Shown here piece by piece: positions 55,614 through 64,000 of a stretch of 64,000 bases of DNA (position 1 is its first letter; the number at the start of each line of letters is the position of its first letter). The position numbers were made by a program, and so were the translations under genes. The stretch is from Solanum dulcamara (taxonomy: Eukaryota > Streptophyta > Magnoliopsida > Solanales > Solanaceae): NCBI RefSeq assembly GCF_947179165.1, contig NC_077245.1:40851286-40915285 (forward strand), in the 5' to 3' direction. Under the pieces are notes generated by a model that saw only the letters and a list, made by a program, of their open reading frames with translations, had not been told where the DNA came from and ran no database searches.

Positions 55614-55649
55614 CACATTCGAGGATGAATGTTCTAAAGGAGGGAAGGA
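55614..55649 (+). promoter_or_regulatory. polypurine tract and upstream palindrome of inner element
   Basis: ACATTCGAGGATGAATGTTC is followed by TAAAGGAGGGAAGGA directly before LTR3. The purine run marks the plus-strand primer. The CATTCG/CGAATG inverted repeat has one mismatch here. Confidence 0.8.
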
Positions 55650-58498
55650 TGTTATACCCCGTACTTTTTAACCTTGGAACGCTTCTTAAGCTTCTAAAGC
55701 CTTGAAAGGTTCTTAAGTTTCTGGAAGAGTTCTTAAGTTTCTTTGAGCTTTTTAAAGCTTCTTGAGCTTCTTAAAATTTACCATGTGAGCTGGATAATAA
55801 CTCTATCAAATAACTCTAAGGAAGGGAGAATGAGATACCCCATAATAGAGAAGATTGGAAATAGGGTTGTAAGAATTTGAAAGAAGTTGGAGACCAAATA
55901 ATGAGTCGTAGGACTCGACTTACTTACTTAAGCTACCAACTTGGAAGTCTTACATACTTAAGCTACTTGAGTACATTTCAAGCTTACGTAGCAAGAATTA
56001 CATAGGTTCGTAAAGTAAGAAGAGATTACGAATGGGGGAAAAGAAGGTGACACGTGGCAGCATGGGAGAGTGCCACATGGAAGCAGCTAGAAGTGCCATA
56101 TGGCAGCAGCTGGAGCAAGGGGTGGGACCCCCACATGCTACGTGGCAGCTCATGATTGGAGGAGGTTGTGTATTGGCCCAATGAGGGCTTGACATGTGTC
56201 ACCACTTAGGGGTTGACACGTGTCACCACTTAGGGGTTGACACGTGTCACCCCTAAAGTAGCCTATATATATATATATGTTTTATGACTTTTAGCTTCAT
56301 CCTTATCCCATAAGTTCCATACTTCTCTAGAAAATTCAAGAGGAAAAAGGAAGAGAGGAAACCCTAGAGCTAGAGAGAAAGTAGTGGCGGCCAAGGGGAG
56401 AAAAAGATAAGTTTTCCAATTTCATTCCGTGAATTAAGTATTTAAGGTATACCATGATGGTATTAAGGTATTAGTAATATAAATTTATGGTTTGGAGCGG
56501 CACCAAAAGGCTAACAAACAGCCATGAAGTTTTATCCACGCTAAAAAAACTTTTGAGGAGAATTTTGGTAAGTTTTGGCGGGTTCGGGCAAAGTAAGGTT
56601 TTCCCTTTCAAATTGGAGTTTATGATGTTTTTATGAAGTATATTACACGTCTTAAATGAGTTTGGAAGTGGAAAACTTGTATAAGGATGATTGACGTTAG
56701 GAACAAACTAAATTGAAGTCGTTATAGTTAAATCAAAGTCGAGTAGTGTGTTGTGATTGTGGTGTTGTGGTTGCAGCTGGTTGGATAGCGTGTTGCAGGG
56801 ATGGAAAGTGTTCTAAAAGTGGTGTGTGTACTTCTGGTTGCATCCACACGACCCTCTGTTTTGTATTGTTAAAGGTTTTATGAAATAAAGGTTTAAAAAC
56901 TCTATTTTAGTATCGTAGTTTTGAGCTAGTTGTTTGGAGTTGTATTGAGTAATGTTGAAGTGATTTGATTTTATATATAGCTGCTGATTTTTATTGGTAA
57001 TATGGCATCTAATATTAGCAGTTGGATAGGGCAAGTTACAGGAGAGATGTTGCTCGATTTCCGGTAACTTCGGAACTAGTAATAAACTAGTCGAGGGAAA
57101 GGGACAATGGAATGATTTCTATGAATACTTGGGTGTAGAGTTGGAAATTGGAAAATGAAAGGTTATTAACCTTAGTATTTGTTTTATGTTAAATATCTTC
57201 AAAAGACGATGAGGCGAACGTGGTTAAGGGTAATCCATAAGAGGTATGTAAAGCTACCTTCTTTCTCTTGGCATGTTTTTGACATAGGTATGTAAAGCTG
57301 TCCCTTCTTTCTTTTGGCATGTCTTAGAATTAAGTAAGGATTAATATGAGCTTTGTGGGTAATTCCATTCATAAGTCTCAAGGGTGATTCATGATTCCTA
57401 TTCTTAGAGGTTCTCCGGTAGCTATTCTCGTTGACTTTTATAAGTTAATATGATTTCTAAGGCTCTTTTGATATGATTAATAGTGATATGACTATCGTCC
57501 TGAATTTCAAATGACAATTCATCTTTACTACTTCATTGAGTCTTTGATAATGTTTTAAATTACATTTAGTTTCTCACTACTCCACTCGTGGATGCCTCAA
57601 TGCTTCTTCCACTCCACCCAGGCCAGGATATACATGATCATGCATACTTCTCTGCCTTGTTCGTCGTGCCCCGACGTGAGGGGGAAGGTACGCCCTGTAC
57701 ATAGGTTGTGGAGTTATGTTGTGTCATGTACACATATGTTAATGTCTGATGATATGATATGATATAGCCATCTGATATGATATGATCTGTTATGGAGATA
57801 CTCGCTACTTTGGAGTTATGCTGTGTTGTGGCGCCGGTGATAGGATAGCAACCACATTTTGTTCACCGCATCCCATAATGGGGCCGGATATGACATATGT
57901 TTTTTCCGCATGCATTATCTGTGCTTGTGATAAACATTTTGATATTCTGGGTATTTTGCTTATTTTCAGTACATTCTGCTCTAGTTATGACTTTATTTAT
58001 TACAGTCCATGCTTTATATACTCAGTACATTTTCTGTATTGACCCACTATCTTCAGGGGCTGTGTTACATGCCCACAGGTACAGATGCTCAGTTTGCCAA
58101 TCCACTTGCCTAGTACGTCTACTCTACTGTTTGACAGTGCTCCTTTATCCGGAGCCTTATTTTGGTACTAACTTTTATGTTGCATATTTGTACAAATTGT
58201 TCAAGGGTACAACGGGGCCCTGTCCCGTCATATGATTAGGATATCATTCTATAGAGGTCTATAGACTTGTATTGTGGGTTCTATATATATTCTGTGGGGT
58301 TTGTATATGTATTTTGGGGTTTGGTGTTCCGGGACGGCCTTAATAGAGTTTGTGCGCTAAATCTACTTTCGCGTGCTATCTAGCGGCCTCATTTTCTTTC
58401 TACATTTGTTTATTCTGCTAATATACTAATGGGACTAAGGGGACGTATAGATGTCCAACTCGGGCACGAGTCGCGACCTACGGGATTGGGTCATGACA
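55650..58498 (+). mobile_element. LTR3, 3' LTR of inner element
   Basis: TGTTATACCCCGTACTTTTT to GGGTCATGACA, 2849 bp. No primer site follows, as expected for a 3' LTR. The donor-like site reads AAAAAG|ATAAGT (GT lost). The promoter module at 56214-56277 has two perfect TGACACGTGTCA palindromes. Confidence 0.92.
56214..56277 (+). promoter_or_regulatory. LTR3 promoter module with two perfect G-box palindromes
   Basis: TGACACGTGTCA occurs at 56214-56225 and 56238-56249, separated by CCACTTAGGGGT. An alternating TA run follows at 56264-56277. CACGTG is the core bound by plant bZIP and bHLH factors; responsiveness is inferred. Confidence 0.65.
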
Positions 58499-58503
58499 GG
58501 TAA
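58499..58503 (+). repeat. target site duplication of inner element, right copy
   Basis: GGTAA, identical to 46252-46256. The outer element resumes here. Confidence 0.92.
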
Positions 58504-60581
58504 GTAACCTATAGTAAGAATTATGAAAAAGGTTAAGAAGTATTATGCTATTGGGTGGAATACGAATAGGATATGATATGAATATAACGAGGATCATTAT
58601 GAAAATAAGTAAAGCCTAGTGAGAAAGTGGCTAGTGATAGGACGTCCGTGTAATAAAAATATAAGGGTAAGTGTGAAATGGAAAAGCGGTCTAGGGAACA
58701 AATAAGAAATACTTATCATGTTCCATAGGGAAAGTTGCGAATAAAGATTATGCGATAACAGAAATGATAGCGATCACAAGGAAAGAAAGAGTAACTAAAA
58801 GGAGTAAGCAAGAAGAAAGCGAGATGATAGTGTAACAATAGGTCATGACATGTGTAACCGAAGATACGAATGCTAAAAGTAATGGAACTACGAAAGACCA
58901 AGCTGTAAAAGGATGAGCAACGAGATAGAATGGGTGTTGAGGAATGATTGGTATGATAGGAATAAATATGGATGGACAGAATACGTTTTGGAAATGAGAA
59001 AAAGGATTATGTGGAAGTAATGCATTCTGAATAATATGGAGGTAGTATAAGATCCCTCTTGTGTGGAACAAAAGATAGACATAGACGGGATAAATGATAA
59101 GAGAAATCTACGAAAGCACCCAAGATAGATATAATTAACTGAATATAGATACGGAATGAAAAGGGAACGTACAATATGAACTTAAAAGTACAATATGACT
59201 ACATGGTTATAAGGTAAGGCCCTGATTGAGGTGAACTTGGTATGTTGTTGAGAAAATTCAAAGTTGATGTTGGGTACACAGTGAGGCAAGGGGTATAAGG
59301 TTTAAAGGGGTGGTGCATGCACACAACGTCGCCCTGACAATAGTGGAATCCTTAAGAGACAAAGATGGTAAACTTAAGGAATAAATGGTGCAATATACAT
59401 TCATCCCAAGAAATAAAGGATATAGGTTGGGATAAAGCTACTCCTGCGAGAGAACCTTGGACAATTATCGTCAAAATACAAGTATTGCCTAATTGAAATT
59501 GGAACGACTAAAAGTGCTAATTAACTTTTGATAAACATAAGTGGAGTGCCTTGTATGAGTTGTTCCATGGGTTATATTACACAAGTACAGATTAATAGAT
59601 GAGATGTTGCACTATGTATGGAAAGGTTCTCATTGCTTCGTGACTTAGTCAAGGTTTCGTACGTACAAAATCAAGTTATAAAGGATGAAGAAAGAGATGG
59701 ACATGATACGGTACCAAGAGGATTGGGAAAAGAGATCGGATGAGTTTTGAGATTGGACAAAGGTATAAGTACCCCCCCCCCCCCTCCTTAAGGGGGGAAG
59801 TGGGTGAGGAGAATACAAGGGCAAGATAGAAATAATGGATACTACAATATAGCGGACATGGATGTTTAAACTTCAAGAAGATCCCGTACTGAAGCAAGTT
59901 AGAAGGGCAGAAAGCCAATAATAATGGGATAGAAGTTAGAATGGTATTTAAGTGGTGTCAAGAAGTTTTTGGTAAAACCCTGCATAACATAACGTTAGAA
60001 GATGGGTGTGTACAAAAAAAGAAAAGGTACGACCAGGGAAGGGTATCGAATAACTCAAGAGATCGTGTGAATGATAACGATACCATATGGGGTCAAAAGC
60101 CAAGATGTTGGCTATAGCGCTGTCGCAAATGTTGCTGCGATGGATAAATAACTAAGGAAATAGTAAAGAAAGCCTCTTCTGATTGGAAGTGAGAAGAGCA
60201 AGGAGTGAATAAAAGAAAATAAAGAAGTATGATAAGATGGGATAAGCGAGTTTCAATGTGAATGAGATAGGTGAAGCAGAATGAACCCGAAGACGAAAAG
60301 ACTACATCTACCTTATACAAGTTGTATCGGCAGGGTTATGCAACCTATGAATATGTATGTGTTACGTATAGGTCCAAGTGATTAAGTACATGGTAAAAGG
60401 AATAAGGTTTCAATAAGGACAATACAGTTGTAATATTTTGGATACGTTATAGAGAGGTAGAGAAGATATATCCATACTTGTTCCCTATATCCAAAGGTAG
60501 TCTAAACTCCTAAAAGGATTGGAAGACAACGGTTATAGAGAACTCTCAAAAATCCTCGTAAAACTCTATAAGACGAGTTAA
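58504..60581 (+). other. non-coding interior of outer element, second part
   Basis: Purine-rich sequence with frequent stops on the plus strand and no gag or pol motif. Parts near 59200-59300 and from 59785 resemble the inner element at 50740-50800 and 54418 onward. A run of 13 C at 59772-59784 precedes a purine tract, TTAAGGGGGGAAGTGG. The minus-strand open frames at 58716-59082 fall in purine-rich DNA and are rejected. Confidence 0.5.
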
Positions 60582-60614
60582 CATTCGAGGACGAATGTTC
60601 TAAAGGGGGGGAAA
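60582..60614 (+). promoter_or_regulatory. polypurine tract and upstream palindrome of outer element
   Basis: CATTCGAGGACGAATG is a perfect 6-bp inverted repeat with an AGGA loop. TTCTAAAGGGGGGGAAA then runs straight into LTR4. It is the best preserved copy in the window. Confidence 0.85.
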
Positions 60615-61925
60615 TGCTATACCCCATACTTTTGTACCTTGGAAGGTTCTTCAGCTTCTTAAGTTTCTTGATAGGCTCTTAAGTTTCTAGAAAGGTTCTT
60701 AAGCTTCTTATAGGTCACCATGTGAGCCGGATAATCTATAACGCTACCAAACAACTCTAAGGAAGGGAGAATGTGACACCCCATAGTAGGGAAGATTGGA
60801 AATATGGTTATAAGAATCCGGAAGAAGTTGGAGGCAAAGTAATGAGTCGTAGGACTCGACTTACATATGTAAGCTACCAACTTGAAAATATTACATTCTT
60901 AAGCTACTTGAGTTCATACCAAGCTTACGTAGCAAGGATTACATAAGTTCATAAAGTAAAATGAGAGTACGAACCCACGAAGAGGAAAAGAAGGTGACAC
61001 ATGGAAACAAGAGGGAATGCCACATAGCAGCAGCTGGAAGTGCCACATGGAAGCAGCTGAAGCAAGGAGGTGGTCCCCATATGCCATGTGGCATCCCCTA
61101 AGTGGAGGAGGTGATGTGTTGGCCCACTAAGGGCTTGACACGTGTCACCACTTAGGGGATGACACATGTTACCCCCTAAGGTGGCCTATATATATATGTT
61201 TTATGATCATCCTTATCCAAACAACTCATTCTTATATCTAAGAAAATTCTAGAAAAAAAAAAGAGAAGAGAAACTCTAGACTAGAGAGAGGGAGCCACGG
61301 ATTTAGAGCCAAAAAGGTAAGTCCTCCAATTTCATTTCATGAATTAATTATCTAGGATATACCATGATGATATGAAGGTTTTATTAATGTAAATTTATGA
61401 TTTGGGGCAGCACCAAAAGGACAACAAGTAGCCACAAAGTTTTAATCGCGCTAAAGGAACTTTCGAGATGAGTTTTTGCGAGTTTGGCGAGTTTCGGGCA
61501 AGGTAAGGTTTTTTCTTTCAAATTAGAGTTTATGATGATGTTATGAGGTATATTACATATCTTAAATAAGGTTGGAAGTGGAAAAATTGCATAAGGATTC
61601 TTGACGTTAGAAACGAACTATATTGAAGTCGTTATAGTTAAATCGAAGTTGGGTAGTATGTTGTGATTGTGGTGCTGCGGTTGCATCTGGTTTGGTTGTG
61701 TGGTGCAGGGCTGAAAGGTGTTTTAAAAAGGTTATGGGTGCTTATAGTTGCAGCCACACGACCCTCTGTTTTATATTGTTAAAGGTTTTACGAAATAAAG
61801 ATTAAAAACTCTATTTTGGTATCGTAGTTAAGAGAGTTGTTTGGAGTTTGTATTGTGTAAAGTTGAAGTGATTTACTTATAAATATTCTTCTGGTTTTTG
61901 TTGTAAACTGCTTTTCGAACCTGAA
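60615..61925 (+). mobile_element. LTR4, 3' LTR of outer element, first part
   Basis: It starts TGCTATACCCCATACTTTTG after a strong polypurine tract. It aligns closely with LTR1 up to about 61890 and is then cut by LTR5. It has the promoter module at 61136-61197 and an intact donor-like AAAAAG|GTAAGT (GT at 61317-61318). Confidence 0.85.
61136..61197 (+). promoter_or_regulatory. LTR4 promoter module
   Basis: Palindrome TGACACGTGTCA (61136-61147), then TGACACATGTTA and a TATATATATA run (61187-61197), in the same order as in LTR1-LTR3. Confidence 0.6.
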
Positions 61926-62425
61926 TGTTACACCCCGCACTCTTGAGCTCAGAACGTCTTCTTAAGTTCCTTAGACACTATCATGTGAGCCGGATAAGCT
62001 ACGACACTATCAAACAACTCTAAGAAAAGAAGATTATGATACCTCGCGAGAAGGGAGGTCGGAGATAGAGTCATAAGAATTCGGAAAGAGTTGGAGGCTA
62101 AGAAATGAGTCGTAGGACTCGATTTACCTACGTAAGACACTAAGTTAAGAGTCTTATACACTTAAGTTGCTTAAGGATATACCAAGCTTACGTAGTGCGG
62201 ATTACATGAGCTCTTAAAGTAAGACGAGATTACGAACCCGCGAGGAAGGAAAAAAGATGACGCGTGGCAGCCAATGGAGGAGCGACACGTGGCAGCACCT
62301 CAAGCAAGCAGGTGATGCACCTACTTAGGGTCAAGTAGGTGATGCAGCTGCTTGGGGGAGGTGGGCCCCACTGCCACGTGGCAGCCCCACCCTTCTTGCA
62401 TGGACACGGTGGCCCAATAGGGGCT

Positions 62426-62460
62426 GGACACGTGTCCCTCTTAGGGGCTGACACGTGTCA
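62426..62460 (+). promoter_or_regulatory. LTR5 double G-box palindrome
   Basis: GGACACGTGTCC (62426-62437) and TGACACGTGTCA (62449-62460) are two perfect 12-bp palindromes. A weaker TATA-like CTATATTA follows at about 62475. Confidence 0.6.
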
Positions 62461-62590
62461 CCCCTTGGGACCACCTATATTAGTTGATATGTATCCAAAA
62501 ATCTTCAGCTTGTTCATTAAAAATTTCCAGCAGCAACGTGAACAAAGAACACTAAAGCTTAAGGAGAGAAACTTGCGACGGCTTGGGAGA

Positions 62591-62604
62591 AAAATAAGGT
62601 AAGT
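62591..62604 (+). promoter_or_regulatory. donor-like site in LTR5
   Basis: AAAATAAG|GTAAGTCC (GT at 62599-62600) lies about 125 bases after the TATA-like site, at the position of the LTR2 and LTR4 donors. Confidence 0.4.
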
Positions 62605-64000
62605 CCCGATTTCGTTCCGTAAATTAATTATATAGCGTATACTACGATGATATGGAAGTATTAGTAGTATAAAATTAGGATTTGGTGCAGCAAAAAAACG
62701 GACAGCAAGCTGCCACGACGTTACAGCATGCTGAAAATATTTCCGAGGCGCGATTTTGGCGAGTTCTAGCCAATTTCGGGAAAGGTAAGTTCTTACCCTC
62801 TAATTTGAAGTTTATAATGTTACATTATGGTGTATTATACACCTTAGGACCTGCTGGAAGTTGGGGAAAAGGTTTGAAAAGTTCGGCGTCCGAAATAAAC
62901 GAATTTAGAATCGCTATAGTTAAGTTGTTGTCGAAATAAAGTGTTGTACGCGTAGGGGCTGCTGCTGGTTGTGTTGTGGCGTGTTGCAGGGTCTAAAATT
63001 TATCTAAATGAGGTGTGGGAGCTTCTGGTTGCAGCCACAGGATTTGCAATTAAAGAATTCGCGAAAGAAAGATTAAAAACTCTAGTTTTGGTATCTTAGT
63101 TTTGAGTGAATTGTTGGGGGCTTATATTGTATAATTTTGGTTGTAAAATGTATATGTATGGGCTGATGGTTGCATTGTTGGTTGGCTTCAGGTTCTAAGG
63201 ACATGGTTGGGAATTCGGATAGGGCACATTATAGGGGAGGTGCTGCCCGATTTTCGTTAACATCCTAACTAGTTAAGGAACTAGTCGAGAGGGCGAGCGA
63301 AGGGATGAATGTTATGAATACTCGTGGGTAGTCTAAGTTGCTGAAAAGTCCAAGGTTGCTAATACTTACATTACTTCCATGTTAAATAGGTTTCGAGGAC
63401 AACGAGGTGGACGTGATTAAGAGAAGTCCACACAAGGTATGTGAAGCTTTCCTTTGGCGTGTTTTTGGAATAAATATGTAGAGCTATTCTTCTTTTCTTT
63501 TGGCATGTCTTAGATATAAGTTATAAATGATATGTATATGATATTCGGGATTCAATCCATTCGTAAAGCCCTAAGTATGAGTCGAGACTCTTGTTTACTT
63601 CGTGATATTAGAATTTCTGCAATAGCTGAGTCATTGCCTATTAGTCTTCTATGTGATGAAAACTAGTACATGTAAAGCCTATTTCTTCTTTCCTTTGGAA
63701 TGGCTCAACTTTAAGTGAAATGGTATATGATATAGGTTTAGAGGTAATTCCATTTATGAGCTCTGATTGTAACTCGTGACTTGTAGTCACTCCTGAACAT
63801 TAAGCGTCTGAAAGTAGTCAAACTACTATTCTCGAGCCTTCTATATAACGAATAGTAAGTGGAAGTACCAGCTCCTCTCTTTTTAAAGGCTCTAAAATGG
63901 TAAATGCATCTGATTGCATAAGTTGAGTCTTTGACTAGATAACTATGTCTCTGATTGCATAACTGCGTCTCTGATTGCATAATCGTGTCTTTGATTGCAT

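Larger units (their letters stand above)
46257..58498 (+). mobile_element. inner LARD-like LTR element
   Basis: LTR2 (46257-49053) and LTR3 (55650-58498) flank a primer site (49058), an interior interrupted by inverted copy F (51307-54417), and a polypurine tract (55614-55649). A perfect 5-bp duplication GGTAA surrounds the whole. The interior without F is about 3.5 kb and carries only one coding-like stretch (49248-49773). LTR2 and LTR3 align throughout but with frequent substitutions, so the insertion is not recent. Confidence 0.92.
41958..61925 (+). mobile_element. outer LARD-like LTR element
   Basis: LTR1 (41958-45285), primer site (45289), interior (45303-46256 and 58504-60614), polypurine tract and 3' LTR4 (60615 onward) form one element. 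It is interrupted by the inner copy at 46257-58498 and, inside LTR4, by LTR5 at 61926. LTR1 and LTR4 are closely alike and both begin TG[TC]TATACCC. Interior length without the insertion is about 3.1 kb, with no recognisable gag or pol domain. Long LTRs plus a non-coding interior fit the large retrotransposon derivative (LARD) type. The right end lies beyond the window. Confidence 0.83.
61926..64000 (+). mobile_element. LTR5, related LARD-like LTR running off the window
   Basis: It starts TGTTACACCCCGCACTCTTG and shares the block order of LTR1-LTR4 (GAGTCGTAGGACTCG, GCCACGTGGCAGC, palindromes, leader exon, CAGCCACAGGA). It is clearly more diverged, so it is a separate subfamily. It interrupts LTR4 and is preceded by CTGAA, the likely target duplication. 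The three ATCGTGTCTTTGATTGCAT-like units at 63930-64000 suggest another small tandem repeat at the edge. No end is visible. Confidence 0.8.

Noticed and set aside
58716..59082. Overlapping minus-strand open frames rich in F, S, H and I
   Set aside because: They are antisense to purine-rich interior sequence, which produces long hydrophobic frames by composition alone.
62339..62602. Plus-strand open frame of 87 codons in LTR5
   Set aside because: It spans the promoter palindromes and the presumed transcription start, which is not expected of a coding region, and is not open in the other LTRs.

Overview
The window is plant nuclear DNA made almost entirely of broken Ty3/gypsy-type LTR retrotransposons nested in one another. 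Primer binding sites match the 3' end of plant initiator tRNA-Met. The polyproteins carry chromodomain-like tails typical of plant chromoviruses (Del/Tekay type). The LTRs are 2-3.3 kb long and the base composition is AT-rich. A Solanaceae genome (Solanum or Capsicum type) is my best guess from the style of these elements, but the sequence alone does not prove it. I see no intact host gene, no tRNA or rRNA gene, no CRISPR array and no bacterial feature. Family names A-G and 'outer/inner' are local labels.

Layout. 1-1853 is AT-rich flank with two weak coding relics. Element A runs from its 5' LTR at 1854 to about 18380. Its gag is split by element B (5290-14925, imperfect 5-bp target duplication). 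B's own 5' LTR is split by a minus-strand solo LTR, G (5927-8077, perfect duplication ATCAC). A's 3' LTR is missing, and its pol end abuts a truncated 5' LTR of element C (18382-26087). Next comes the minus-strand element D (26088 to about 31665), which carries a second partial protease-RT copy fused behind its RNase H. D's truncated LTR meets the truncated 5' LTR of element E (about 31666-41660).

The right third (41958-64000) is a different set: large non-autonomous elements (LARD-like) with 2.7-3.3 kb LTRs and about 3 kb of mostly non-coding interior. An outer copy (41958 to at least 61925) contains an inner copy (46257-58498, perfect duplication GGTAA). The inner copy contains an inverted, truncated copy F (51307-54417). 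A further related LTR (61926-64000+) interrupts the outer 3' LTR and runs off the window.

How the parts may work together. The coding-less LARD-like elements keep the same primer site, a leader block and a motif before the polypurine tract that the gag-pol elements have. This is what one expects of passengers replicated by a relative's proteins. Several families also show a 5' splice-donor-like site inside the LTR. A, B, D and E have an acceptor-like site just before the gag start (D's donor region is deleted), and the LARD-like copies have acceptor-like sites in their interior. I infer a possible LTR-to-gag intron; this is the most interesting testable idea here. All gag and pol reading frames are interrupted, so no element in the window looks able to move by itself.
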